A stretch of DNA of 64,000 nucleotides from Clostridia bacterium (GCA_017452785.1 JAFTLT010000013.1:22468-86467); one strand, 5' to 3'. Shown: positions 50,703 to 60,831, counted from the first letter of the stretch. Notes: generated by a model from the sequence alone, not told the origin. Translations and numbers: made by a program.

Positions 50703-50840
50703 GTGTAATTATGAGGGTTACTATACCCTTTTGGCAAAACACGCGCTGTGAAGCGCAAAAATCAATGAAAGGAAACAATATGCTTATCGGTTAAGCACAG
50801 GGTGGTCAGATGTGTTCGATAAACATTTTATCTTTCAGAA
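50703..50840 (+). ncRNA. Structured leader or small RNA candidate
   Basis: Right after the promoter lie four compact hairpins: GGGT-TACTAT-ACCC (50714-50727), GCGCT-GTGA-AGCGC (50744-50757), TGCTTA-TCGGT-TAAGCA (50781-50797) and GATAAA-CAT-TTTATC (50818-50832), with purine-rich joints (AATGAAAGGAAACAATA; CACAGGGTGGTCAGATG). This looks like a folded RNA, not a gene. I could not match it to a known riboswitch with confidence. Confidence 0.5.
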
Positions 50841-50869
50841 TTAACTCCCTGCGACACAGCTTTATGCTG

Positions 50870-50947
50870 TGCACCTCGCTCATTGAGAGAGGTAAGAGTC
50901 TCGGCTCCCTCCGAGAGGGAGCTGTCACAAAGTGACTGAGGGAGCAA
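50870..50947. repeat. GAGGGAGCTGTCACNAAGTGAC repeat piece
   Basis: CTCCCTCCGAGAGGGAG followed by CTGTCACAAAGTGACTGAGGGAG; related to the TGTCACGAAGTGACGGATGAGG part of the 27731 family. Confidence 0.7.
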
Positions 50948-51009
50948 ACATAATAACAGCACTTCGGTGGAAGCCCGAAGAAATAAACAAAGACTTCTTT
51001 GAAATTTCT

Positions 51010-51052
51010 CGTCGTCCCTGAAAGGGGAGATGTCCGAAGGACAGAGGGGTCA
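51010..51052. repeat. Palindromic repeat piece in the 51086 leader
   Basis: TCGTCCCTGAAAGGGGAGATGTCCG... AGGACAGAGGGGTC; inverse of part of 24614-24770. Confidence 0.65.
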
Positions 51053-51085
51053 AAACCACTTTATTTAAGGGGGATATTAAAGAAA

Positions 51086-54000
51086 ATGAAAAAGACTAAT
51101 TTTAAAAAAGCTCTGTCATTATTTATGGCAGTCATGATGCTCTTGACCTGTTGGGTGTTTATTGCACCTGAAAAGGCAGAGGCGGCAGCAGGCGACTATA
51201 CTGTTAGAGTTCGTGTGCAAAACAAAAATGCAGCTGATGGTGGTCAAGCAAAACTTATTGTTAAATATAAACCGAAAAACGGTACCGGTACGGAAACATC
51301 TACTGAAGTTGATATTACATCAGAGATGTCAAGTAATGAGGGTAGCAACATAACCAAGGATTTCACTCTTTCGGGTTTTCCAACGTCTGTGCAGCTTGCA
51401 TGTATAGGTACGCAAGGTTTCACCTATGATAGTGTTGAAGGCGTTCTCAATGGTATCTTTGTCGGAAGTTCTTCATCTAACCTTACTCAGGTTTGGGGTG
51501 TAAATAGCGCGGATTCAAATACTTCGGGCAACTACTACTCTATCAAAGGCTCCGGTGGATGGGGTTCCGTTTCTTGGCAGTATTCAACAACTGCTTATAT
51601 GGGTGACGGACTTGCAGGCTCAAAGAATTGGACCGAGCCGGCTGTATATACTGTAGGTACCGCACTTTCTGATGCTTCACTTACAGTTCCAAAGGGCGGT
51701 AGCGCTGTTTCAAAAGCATATACTGTTGCTTTTAAAGATCAGTACGGTGTTGACTGGATTGCGGGTGGATATACTTGCTCTATCACTCCTTCCACAATCG
51801 GAACTGACTCTGCTGCAGGTTCGCTTACATATGACGGCAGTCAGAAGGTAACGGTCAGTTTTAAAGAAAAAGCCTTTTCTTACATAAATGGTTACGACTC
51901 AGGAACCGGAGAAGGTACTGTAACATTAAAGGTTACTTGCGGTAAAGGATCAACTGAAGCAACTATAACTTTGCAGTCATCAAAGTATTACGTATACTTC
52001 CAGGATGCAGTAGATAAACACGAAACATGGTGTTACTACAACGGTTCTGTAACTGCTCCTGATAAGGGCTGTGCAAAGCCTGCTGATGAAACCGCTCACT
52101 ATGCATTTGAAAAGTGGAATGACAACATTCTTTCAAACATTACTGCTGACAAGACAGTTACCAGCACATACACATCAATTGCTCATACCTTCACAGGAGA
52201 CATCCAGGATAACCCTGACCTTACACACTCACGTATGTGTACCGGTACAGGCGCTGATGAACCATGTACTTTCTACGGCCTGAACGGTGTTACATATGGT
52301 TCCGTTTCATGTCTTGACACTCCGACATGGACAGGCGGCGACGACAGTGCTCATAACGGTGTATGTAGTGAATGTGGCAACAACTTGACTCACTACCCTG
52401 ATACTAGCAATTTGTGGGTAGAGGTTGTTGATGAAAAGTACCTTGCGAGCGAACCCGACTGTACAAATCCTGCAGTTTATTATATGAGCTGTAAAACTTG
52501 CGGTCAGGCAAGCACAAAGCATACTTTCACATATGGCGATGAAATGGGTCACAGCTTTGTTGTTATCGATCACACAGATCCCACTTGTACAGAAAGAGGT
52601 TATGACACATACGGTTGTGAAGTTTGTCATGTTGAAAGCCTTAACTACAATGTATATGAAAACGATGCAGGCGAAGACCTTTATCCTGCAGCACACTCAT
52701 GGCACTATCTCACAGAAGATATCGGCAACGGTACACACGGTAAGAAGTGTACAGTCTGCGGTGAGTGGAACCCTGACACTATTGAAAAGCATAACTACAA
52801 TCAGGCAGGTATCGTTTCAAGAGCCGATTGTACAAATGATCAGGTTTACAACTTCCGTTGCGGCGGTTGCGGTATAACAACTTCAAGCAAATATGCATTC
52901 GATTCAGAAACAAGAGAATTCACAACAGAAATCATCACTCCTGCACTCGGTCACAGCTGGGTAAAGGTTGTTGACGATGCTCATCCCGAAGTAGCTCCCA
53001 GATGTAACGCTGCGGGTTCATATTGGGAACAGTGCTCACGCTGTAAGATTTATGAGCAGAGAACAGTTGCTGCTGATCCCGACGCTCATAAGTGGACAGC
53101 TGCAACACCGGTCGAAAACGATCAGCACTCCGCAACTTGTGAATATTGCGGCAAGACTGACATAACAGATTGCGTTGACGAAGATAAGAACTGCGTCTGC
53201 GATATCTGCGGCGATGCTATTGCACACAAGGTTGTTGAAGTAATCAATGAAAAATATCTCGTAACTCCTGCTGACTGTCTCAACTATGCAGTTTACTATA
53301 AGAGCTGTTCAGTTTGCGGCGTGGCACTCGATGATACATTTATTGACGACAGCGCATACGGTGCACACAGCTGGGTAAAAACAGAGACAGACGAATTCCT
53401 TAAGGATGCTGCAGCTTGCGAAAAGAATGCAGTTTACTACTATGAATGTTCACTCTGCGGCGCATCAAGCAAAGATGTTGACGGCTCAACATGGGAAAGC
53501 GAAGGCACAGCTCTCGTTCACAACTATGCTGCTAAGGATGATAACTCAAACATCGTAAACAACGGTGACGGCACTCACTCATACTACTGTCAGAACGGCT
53601 GCGGTACTACCGGCGGCACAACAGGCTGTAATTACGGTGCTTGGGATACAACCAACGCAAACGGTCACCAGAAGACCTGTCTTGATTGCGGTTACACAAC
53701 TGTTCTTGAAGCTCATAAGTGGGCTGAAGACGGCAGCGAAGGCTGGAAACCCGCAGAGGGCAACACAGGCTCAGCAGCAGGTCAGATGACAAGAACCTGT
53801 CTTATCTGTTCACGCGTTGAAACAACTGCTTGCGTATACGATAAGGAAGTAGTTGTTGATGCAACATGTCTTAACGATAAGTATACAGAATATACATGTA
53901 CAGCTTGCGGTCACGGTTACACAGTAATCGAAGCAAACACAAGACTCGACCACAGCTACACAGGCGAATATGATATCGACGCTGAAAACGATCAGCACAG

Positions 54001-57000
54001 ACAGCTTTGCGTAAACGGCTGTAAAGAATATGGCGAATGGGTTGGCTGCACTCTCGAATATACTCAGATTGCAGGCACAGAAACTCACACAGCAACTTGC
54101 CCCGATTGCGGCAATGTTGACGAAGGCGATTGCTCAGGCGGTAAGGCTACATGTATCCAGAAGGCAAAGTGCGATAAGTGCGGCGGCGACCACGGCGACT
54201 ACGCACCTCACGATTTCACAGGCACAGCAGTTAATGTTGTTGACGGCACAATGAATGCAGACGGCACATATGCAGTAGGCACACATTGGTACAACTGTTC
54301 AACAGACGGTTGCGGTGAATACGGTGTTGGCACAGAAATTGGTAAAACTGAAGAATGCACAGGCGGAACAGCATACTGCACAGAGCAGGCACTTTGTGAA
54401 GCTTGCGGCAATCCTCACGGTCCTCTCGATGCTAACAACCATAAGAATACAACAGCTCAGCCCGGTAAAGCTCCCACATGTATGGAAGCAGGTTACACAG
54501 AATATAAGACTTGTGATGCTTGTGGCACAGAGCTTGGCAAGGAAGTAATTCCCGCAGATCCCGATGCTCATAAGTGGAGCACAACAGCAACTTCAACAAA
54601 TGACGGCAAGCACTACTACGCTTGTGAATATAACGAAGACCATAAGGATGTATACGATTGCGTATGCACAGATCCCTCAATTCTTCCTCCCACATGTACC
54701 GAAGGCGGTTACACAGAGCACTATTGTGATGAATGTAACTACTACTGGACAACAGAGCCCACAGAACCTATAGGTCACGCTTGGGGCGAATGGCAGAAGG
54801 ATGACAAGGGCGGTCACTACAGAATCTGTTCAAACGATGTAAACCACATTGACACAGGCATCTGTGCTGAAGACGCTTCATCAGTTGTAACAGCTCCCAC
54901 ATGTACAGAACAGGGCTATACAACATACACATGTAACATTTGCGGTTATGTCTGGGTATCAGATTACACAGATCCCACAGGTCACCACTACACTCAGAAG
55001 ATCATTGATACAGATCATCTGTTTACTGACGCTGACTATGAAGCAACCGGCGTAACAACAAGTGCTTGTGAACGTGCTGACTATTATTGGTTCGATTGTA
55101 AGGATTGCGATAAGAACGGTAAGGATGAAACAGATACAGATAAGTATCCTCTTAACACACGTTATTATGAAAACGGTAAGGGTGAAGGACATGACTTCAC
55201 CGGTAAGGCTTACAGCGAAGGCGTTAAGGATAAGTTAGTTCTTGCTTCACCTGCAACCTGCACAGATAACGAAGTATACTACACATACTGTAAGGTTTGT
55301 CACCTTTCAACAAAGGGCACAGATGTTGAGGCTACCTTCACACGTTGGGGTACTGCGCTCGACCACTCATATGAAAACATCGTTGATGAAGACAATCTCG
55401 CCAAGAACCGTGTATCAGTTGCTACATGTACTGAAAAGGCAGTTTACTATAAGTCATGTAAGAACTGCGGCGAAGTAAGCGAAAACACATTCACATACGG
55501 TGAAATGACAGCTCACGTTTACTCAGAAAAGATTGCAGACTACGCTCACATTATCACTGAAGCTAATTGCGAAACAAAGGCAACTTATTGGTACGACTGT
55601 AAGAACTGTAACTCAAATGCTAAGCTTATTGAAAAGGATGGCATGACAGAGGCAGAAATTGAAGCTCTTCAGTATTCAGACGGTTCTCTTGACAGCAACA
55701 ACCACGTTTCACTTGAAAAGGTTCCCTATAAGGCTCCCTCATGTAGTGAAGACGGTCACAGCGAATATAAGAAGTGCGCTGCTTGTAAGGCTGAAATCGG
55801 CAAGGTAACTAAGGGTTACGAAAAGACCGGTCACTCATACACAGGCGAATACAGAATTGCAAATGTTGTTGACGCTGACGGTAATGTAACAACCTATAAG
55901 CATCAGAGAGCTTGTAAGTACGGTTGCGGCACATACAGTGATGCAGCAGAATGCGGATTCAGCGCATGGAAGCAGAACGCTGACGGCAAGACTCATACAA
56001 TGGCTTGTGTTTGCGGCAACAGCATCACAAAGAACTGTGTAGCAAACGACAATGCAAGCTGTGAAGATGCAGCAACCTGTAAGGATTGCGGCGGCGAAAT
56101 GGCTGACACAATTACAGGCCACGATTGGGGCGAGTGGAAGTCAGACGAAAACGGCAAGACTCACTCAAGAGTTTGTAAGACTAACTCAAAGCATGTTGAA
56201 ACAGAAAACTGTGCCGGTGGTGTAGCATCAGGCTGCGGCGCTATCTATTGCTCAGTTTGTTCACAGCAGTATGCAACAGGTGTTGGCCACAACTGGGGCA
56301 CATGGGTTGAAATTTCAGCTGCAACATGTGAAGAACCCGCTGTTCGCAAGAGAGCATGTCAGGCTTGCTCAGCAACAGAGGAAGAGTCATACGGCGAAGC
56401 ACTCGGTCACGATTATGACAAGGATAACGACGGCAAGGACGACGGCGTTGTAACTAAGGAAGCAACTTGCACAGAAGCAGGTATCATCACATACACATGT
56501 CTTAACAATTGCGGCTCAACATACACAGATGTTATCAAGTCACTCGGCCATGACCTTGCAGACGAATGGACAATTACTGTTGAACCCACATGTAAGGACG
56601 AAGGTATTCAGGTTAAGAAGTGCACACATTCATGGAAAGACGCTGACGGCAAAGAAGTTAAGTGTGACTACTATGAAGAAATGACTATCCCTGCTGACAA
56701 GTCAAAGCACGTTGCAGGCGAATGGGTAGCTGACGACAGCGCTTCAAACTGCGAGACAGGTCTCAAGTCATATAAGTACTGCACAGTCTGCGGACTTAAG
56801 GTTGACGAAAAGACTGAGCAGATCAGCCACGATTGGGTAGCAGATTCAATCGTTTACGGCACATGTACTGCTAACGGTTATATCAAGATGGTTTGTGCTA
56901 AGTGCGGCTCAGCAAAGGTATTTGATGAGAACACACCGGGCTTCCCCAACAAGATGGACGACACAGTTATCGATGGCGAAACAGCATCCAAGCTCCTCAG

Positions 57001-57505
57001 CAAGGGTGGCCATAAGTGGGAAACATCAACATCAAGCTCAAACGCTTATGTAATTCAGGATGGTTATGTTGTTTATGTTAAGGAAGCAGCAACCTGCTCA
57101 AAGACAGGTAAGGGTTATATGATTTGTACTGCAGCAGACTGCGGTGCTCAGAGCTCAGTAGTTGCAATTAACAAGACAGCTCATAACCTTAAGACAATGC
57201 CTGCTTCAGAGGCAACATGTCAGACTCCCGGTCATACATCATATTTAGCTTGCAGAAATTGCCCATATGCTGAAGAACCTACAAAGATTCCTAAGCTCGG
57301 CCATGCTGATACAAACGCAAACGGCAAGTGCGACAGATGCGGCTTTGAAATGTATGAACCCGATAACGGCGGCACAGCAGCATGCGGTTGTCTGTGTCAC
57401 GACACAAGCTTCTTCATGGCTAAGATCATTTATCCGATAGCACGCTTCTTCTGGAAGATATTCGGAATGAACAAGACATGTAGCTGCGGTAACAAGCACT
57501 ATTAA
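51086..57505 (+). CDS. Giant secreted Cys-rich repeat protein with C-terminal CxCxCH...CxCGxxHY module
   Basis: A 2139-residue exported protein, the largest here. Signal peptide about 1-34 (ends AEAAAGDY). N-terminal beta domains (about 35-300), an InlB-repeat-like strand set (YAFEKWNDNILSNITADKTVT, near 340), then about 1700 residues of irregular modules, each with one or two CxxC or CxxxC pairs, the phrase PTCTExGYTxYxCxxCG and a GH/AH dipeptide. More than 30 Cys pairs can be counted by eye. It ends ACGCLCH ... NKTCSCGNKHY. The frame opens at 50999 but only the ATG at 51086 (AAGGGGGAT) starts a signal peptide. Highly biased codons suggest strong expression. Function unknown; metal binding or adhesion are possible. 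Confidence 0.85.
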   Translation: MKKTNFKKALSLFMAVMMLLTCWVFIAPEKAEAAAGDYTVRVRVQNKNAADGGQAKLIVKYKPKNGTGTETSTEVDITSEMSSNEGSNITKDFTLSGFPTSVQLACIGTQGFTYDSVEGVLNGIFVGSSSSNLTQVWGVNSADSNTSGNYYSIKGSGGWGSVSWQYSTTAYMGDGLAGSKNWTEPAVYTVGTALSDASLTVPKGGSAVSKAYTVAFKDQYGVDWIAGGYTCSITPSTIGTDSAAGSLTYDGSQKVTVSFKEKAFSYINGYDSGTGEGTVTLKVTCGKGSTEATITLQSSKYYVYFQDAVDKHETWCYYNGSVTAPDKGCAKPADETAHYAFEKWNDNILSNITADKTVTSTYTSIAHTFTGDIQDNPDLTHSRMCTGTGADEPCTFYGLNGVTYGSVSCLDTPTWTGGDDSAHNGVCSECGNNLTHYPDTSNLWVEVVDEKYLASEPDCTNPAVYYMSCKTCGQASTKHTFTYGDEMGHSFVVIDHTDPTCTERGYDTYGCEVCHVESLNYNVYENDAGEDLYPAAHSWHYLTEDIGNGTHGKKCTVCGEWNPDTIEKHNYNQAGIVSRADCTNDQVYNFRCGGCGITTSSKYAFDSETREFTTEIITPALGHSWVKVVDDAHPEVAPRCNAAGSYWEQCSRCKIYEQRTVAADPDAHKWTAATPVENDQHSATCEYCGKTDITDCVDEDKNCVCDICGDAIAHKVVEVINEKYLVTPADCLNYAVYYKSCSVCGVALDDTFIDDSAYGAHSWVKTETDEFLKDAAACEKNAVYYYECSLCGASSKDVDGSTWESEGTALVHNYAAKDDNSNIVNNGDGTHSYYCQNGCGTTGGTTGCNYGAWDTTNANGHQKTCLDCGYTTVLEAHKWAEDGSEGWKPAEGNTGSAAGQMTRTCLICSRVETTACVYDKEVVVDATCLNDKYTEYTCTACGHGYTVIEANTRLDHSYTGEYDIDAENDQHRQLCVNGCKEYGEWVGCTLEYTQIAGTETHTATCPDCGNVDEGDCSGGKATCIQKAKCDKCGGDHGDYAPHDFTGTAVNVVDGTMNADGTYAVGTHWYNCSTDGCGEYGVGTEIGKTEECTGGTAYCTEQALCEACGNPHGPLDANNHKNTTAQPGKAPTCMEAGYTEYKTCDACGTELGKEVIPADPDAHKWSTTATSTNDGKHYYACEYNEDHKDVYDCVCTDPSILPPTCTEGGYTEHYCDECNYYWTTEPTEPIGHAWGEWQKDDKGGHYRICSNDVNHIDTGICAEDASSVVTAPTCTEQGYTTYTCNICGYVWVSDYTDPTGHHYTQKIIDTDHLFTDADYEATGVTTSACERADYYWFDCKDCDKNGKDETDTDKYPLNTRYYENGKGEGHDFTGKAYSEGVKDKLVLASPATCTDNEVYYTYCKVCHLSTKGTDVEATFTRWGTALDHSYENIVDEDNLAKNRVSVATCTEKAVYYKSCKNCGEVSENTFTYGEMTAHVYSEKIADYAHIITEANCETKATYWYDCKNCNSNAKLIEKDGMTEAEIEALQYSDGSLDSNNHVSLEKVPYKAPSCSEDGHSEYKKCAACKAEIGKVTKGYEKTGHSYTGEYRIANVVDADGNVTTYKHQRACKYGCGTYSDAAECGFSAWKQNADGKTHTMACVCGNSITKNCVANDNASCEDAATCKDCGGEMADTITGHDWGEWKSDENGKTHSRVCKTNSKHVETENCAGGVASGCGAIYCSVCSQQYATGVGHNWGTWVEISAATCEEPAVRKRACQACSATEEESYGEALGHDYDKDNDGKDDGVVTKEATCTEAGIITYTCLNNCGSTYTDVIKSLGHDLADEWTITVEPTCKDEGIQVKKCTHSWKDADGKEVKCDYYEEMTIPADKSKHVAGEWVADDSASNCETGLKSYKYCTVCGLKVDEKTEQISHDWVADSIVYGTCTANGYIKMVCAKCGSAKVFDENTPGFPNKMDDTVIDGETASKLLSKGGHKWETSTSSSNAYVIQDGYVVYVKEAATCSKTGKGYMICTAADCGAQSSVVAINKTAHNLKTMPASEATCQTPGHTSYLACRNCPYAEEPTKIPKLGHADTNANGKCDRCGFEMYEPDNGGTAACGCLCHDTSFFMAKIIYPIARFFWKIFGMNKTCSCGNKHY

Positions 57506-57533
57506 TCTAAAAGTTTTAACTGAATAGATTATC

Positions 57534-57571
57534 CCTTCCCTTCACTTTAAAAGTGGAGGGAAGGTTTTTTA
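57534..57571 (+). terminator. Terminator after the giant Cys-rich gene
   Basis: CCTTCCCTTCACTTT pairs with AAAGTGGAGGGAAGG, followed by TTTTTT. Confidence 0.95.
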
Positions 57572-57601
57572 TTAAAAAGTTATATTTTTTAATAGTAAAT
57601 G

Positions 57602-57630
57602 TTGACGATTTAAAAAAATAATGGTATTAT
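57602..57630 (+). promoter_or_regulatory. Sigma-A promoter of the 57684 gene
   Basis: TTGACG (57602-57607), 17-base spacer, TATTAT (57625-57630). Confidence 0.78.
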
Positions 57631-57683
57631 TATGATGTATATTTGTGTAATAATCGGAATTTTGATTTCGGAGGTAAGATACC

Positions 57684-60620
57684 ATGAAAATGAACAGAAA
57701 ACTTAAAAAGACATTATCATTGCTTCTCTGTGTTCTCATGGCTTTTTCAACTGTCAGCTTCGCTGTGGGTGCTTCTCCCGCTGTTGAGAGAGTGTCAAAC
57801 ATTGAGATGTATGATGAGGCTGACGGACATGCCCATGTTTACGGTGAATGGGTTGTAACCAAAGCTGCAACTTGTTCTCAGCAGGGCGAAAAGGTCAGAT
57901 ACTGTGCTGTTGATGGCTGTGATGCACACTACACAAGAACCATTGCAATTGTTGAAAATGCTCATACCTATGACAGTTGGAAAACAACAATTGAAGCTAC
58001 TTGTGAAACTGTTGGCAGCATGACCGCTGTTTGTACTCAGTCAGGCTGTGGCCATAAAGAGACAAGAGCAATCAAAAAGCTTGAGCACACAATTCCCGAA
58101 ATGTACTTAGCTGACGGTACCCTTAACCCTGAGTGGAAGATAAGCGTTGAGCCCGTTCACGGTGAAGGCTTTGTTACTCAGATAGGTTATGTCAGAGCAA
58201 GCTGCGCTATCTGCGGCACAACTATAACCAACGAATACTATGGCAATAAGGACGCTGCCGGTAACTATATCGGTTGGCACGAAATGTCAGGTACCGTATC
58301 AACAATCAGACCTGCTACTTGCACAACTCCCGGTGTAGGTATGGATAAGTGCGTCATCTGTGGTGACACTGTAAGTGTTGAACTCAAAACACAGGCAGAT
58401 GCTCATGTTTATTCAGGTCTTCCCATTGTTACAACACCTGCAACATGTGTTGCTGAGGGTAAAGGTCGTAACCAGTGTACAGAGTGCAACAAGGTATTTG
58501 ACGTTGTAATCGAAAAAGATCCTGACACTCATGTTGATGCAAGCGGCAAGGCTCTTGATTGGGTTGTAACTAAAGATGCATTCTATCATATGGACGGTGT
58601 GGAGTCAGTTAACTGCGCTGAGCACGGAACACAGTCAAGAACAATATACGGTGATCACGGTCTCACTGATGAAGACTTTAAGGTTATTGCTAACCCCACT
58701 TGCGTTAAGCCCGGTCTTATGATTGCTGAGTGTGATAACTGCAACAAAACAATCGAAAAAGAAATTCCTGTTGATAATGCTCATTCATGGGGTGAAGCTG
58801 AAATTCTTTGTCTTCCCACCTGCGCTCAGGAAGGAATTCAAGTAAGACATTGCGGTCGTCACTATGGACATGTTCTTTATGAAACCACCGAAAAGACTGA
58901 CCACGTTTTCTCAAAGCCTTGGGTTACAGAGGTTGAAGCTGACTGTAATAATGCAGGTAGAGAGTCAAATGAATGCGTTGAATGTACTCAGATTGTTAAG
59001 AGAGTAATTCCTATAATTGAAGATGCACACGATTTTGTTGATGACAACGGTGTTAAGCATGACTGGACAGTAGTGACTGAACCCACCTGCACATCTACCG
59101 GTACAAAAACAAACTATTGCTATGAGTGTAATAAGACAATCACAAAGGAAATTCCCTTGCATGCAAACACTCTCATAGAAGTCAGCCGTAAAGAGGCTTC
59201 ATGCACATTTGAAGGCGAAATCTTCTATGAATGTAAGCTTTGTGCTGCAGACGTTTATGAGGCAATTCCCATTGATGAGGATGCACATAAGTATATCGGC
59301 GAGCCCGCAGTTTACATAGCTCCCACATGTCAGGAACCCGGTGTAGGTCTTACTGTATGTGCATATTGTAATAAGGAATGCAATACAATTCTTCCCGTTG
59401 ACCCTGAAGCACATGTTGATGCCGACAGAAACATTCTTGAGTGGAGTGTTCTTAAGGCAGCATCCGGTTGCACAAACGGCATTGAAAAGGTTGATTGCTA
59501 CTATTGCGGCACAAAGACAAAAACACTTTATTCAACTCACGGTATGAGTGACGGTATGTTTAATGTGTCTGTTGTTGCTTCATGTGATAAAGAAGGCCTT
59601 AAGAAGTCAAAGTATAAGTGTCCTGATTGTAACAGCTATGTATATATACCCATTCCTGCAGCTCACAGCGGTATTCTTTCAAAAGTAGTTATAGAAGCAA
59701 CTTGCACAGAAGACGGACTTGCACTTTATAACTGCGGCAAGGGTGACCATCTTTACTATGAAATTATCCCTGCAAAGGGCCACGTAGCAGCTGATGAATA
59801 TGTTATTCTTTCAGAACCTACTTGCACAACTGAGGGTGAAAAGCAGCTCAAGTGTAAGGTTTGTAATGTAGATATTCAGCCTCCCGAAAAGATTCCTCAG
59901 TCACACGTTTACACAGCATGGGTTGTTGAGCCCGGTAAGGAAGCAACCTGTAAGGCTCCCGGTGAGCGCTACAGAGGTTGTCAGGATTGCGACTATTATG
60001 AAAAGACACCTTACGGTGTTGAGCATACTCCCGGTGAATGGACATATGCTAAGGGTTATGACTGCACAACCGGCGGTACTCTTTATAAATTCTGCACAAC
60101 CTGTAATTTACAGCTTGCAACAAAGCAGGTTGCAGCCGGCACACACGGTTCAACAAGAACAGAAACTGTAAAGGCAACAAACGAATATTGCATCAGCACA
60201 AAGGTTGTCTGTAACGTTTGTGAAAATACAGTTTCAGAGACAAAGAATAGCCATAAGAGCTATGTCATAAAAGGCATGGAGGGCTGGGCAGCTACTTGTG
60301 AAGACTTTGGTATGACAGACGGTGTTCTTTGCATGGTATGCGGCTATCAGACAAAGCAGGAGGTTATCCCCGCATTCGGACATAAATGGGGTTGGGATGA
60401 CAACGGCAACAGAGTTTGTATCACCTGCGGCGACTATAAGGTTGCTCCCGATGAAGGCGGCACTTTAGAGCCTGATTATGACGGCGGTTGCAAGTGTTTC
60501 TGCCATGATAAGGGCATGATTGCAAAGATACTTTACAAGGTTTGCGTTTTCTTCTGGAAGCTTCTTAAGATAAATCAGAAGTGCGATTGCGGCACAGTTC
60601 ACTGGACTGCAGAAGAATAA
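57684..60620 (+). CDS. Secreted Cys-rich repeat protein with C-terminal CxCxCH...CxCGxxHW module
   Basis: A 978-residue exported protein and paralogue in style of the preceding gene. Signal peptide about 1-30 (KKTLSLLLCVLMAFSTVSFA). No separate N-terminal domain: the Cys modules start near residue 50 (VTKAATCSQQGEKVRYCAVDGCD) and continue to about 900, around 20 Cys pairs in all (PTCTSTGTKTNYCYECNKTI; ATCKAPGERYRGCQDCDYY). The tail is GCKCFCH ... NQKCDCGTVHWTAEE, with four residues after the usual final aromatic. CGGAGGTAAG ribosome site and its own promoter and terminator. Confidence 0.87.
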   Translation: MKMNRKLKKTLSLLLCVLMAFSTVSFAVGASPAVERVSNIEMYDEADGHAHVYGEWVVTKAATCSQQGEKVRYCAVDGCDAHYTRTIAIVENAHTYDSWKTTIEATCETVGSMTAVCTQSGCGHKETRAIKKLEHTIPEMYLADGTLNPEWKISVEPVHGEGFVTQIGYVRASCAICGTTITNEYYGNKDAAGNYIGWHEMSGTVSTIRPATCTTPGVGMDKCVICGDTVSVELKTQADAHVYSGLPIVTTPATCVAEGKGRNQCTECNKVFDVVIEKDPDTHVDASGKALDWVVTKDAFYHMDGVESVNCAEHGTQSRTIYGDHGLTDEDFKVIANPTCVKPGLMIAECDNCNKTIEKEIPVDNAHSWGEAEILCLPTCAQEGIQVRHCGRHYGHVLYETTEKTDHVFSKPWVTEVEADCNNAGRESNECVECTQIVKRVIPIIEDAHDFVDDNGVKHDWTVVTEPTCTSTGTKTNYCYECNKTITKEIPLHANTLIEVSRKEASCTFEGEIFYECKLCAADVYEAIPIDEDAHKYIGEPAVYIAPTCQEPGVGLTVCAYCNKECNTILPVDPEAHVDADRNILEWSVLKAASGCTNGIEKVDCYYCGTKTKTLYSTHGMSDGMFNVSVVASCDKEGLKKSKYKCPDCNSYVYIPIPAAHSGILSKVVIEATCTEDGLALYNCGKGDHLYYEIIPAKGHVAADEYVILSEPTCTTEGEKQLKCKVCNVDIQPPEKIPQSHVYTAWVVEPGKEATCKAPGERYRGCQDCDYYEKTPYGVEHTPGEWTYAKGYDCTTGGTLYKFCTTCNLQLATKQVAAGTHGSTRTETVKATNEYCISTKVVCNVCENTVSETKNSHKSYVIKGMEGWAATCEDFGMTDGVLCMVCGYQTKQEVIPAFGHKWGWDDNGNRVCITCGDYKVAPDEGGTLEPDYDGGCKCFCHDKGMIAKILYKVCVFFWKLLKINQKCDCGTVHWTAEE

Positions 60621-60631
60621 AAAATCAAATT

Positions 60632-60663
60632 CAGCCTCACTCTTGTCAGTGAGGCTGTTTTAA
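60632..60663 (+). terminator. Terminator after the 57684 gene
   Basis: CAGCCTCACT pairs with AGTGAGGCTG, followed by TTTTAAT. Confidence 0.92.
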
Positions 60664-60720
60664 TGTGTAAAATATATAAAAAAACTCTATAAAAATAGTC
60701 TATATTTTATTGTCTATCTC

Positions 60721-60749
60721 TTGCAAAAAGAGGCAAAAATAAGTATAAT
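60721..60749 (+). promoter_or_regulatory. Sigma-A promoter of pckG
   Basis: TTGCAA (60721-60726), 17-base spacer, TATAAT (60744-60749). Confidence 0.8.
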
Positions 60750-60831
60750 ACTAGAGAATAGAGTAGTATGGAGTACAAGGAGTAATTTTAGGCTACTTTC
60801 TAAAAATCAAATTCGAAAGGAAGATTTTACA

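Noticed and set aside
50700-51085. tmRNA or RNase P RNA in the long gene-free leader
   Set aside because: No tRNA-like ends, no tag-peptide frame and none of the conserved RNase P core sequences were seen.
25081-60620. LPxTG, SLH or dockerin anchors on the four large secreted proteins
   Set aside because: None of these motifs is present; the ends carry the CxCxCH...CxCG module instead.
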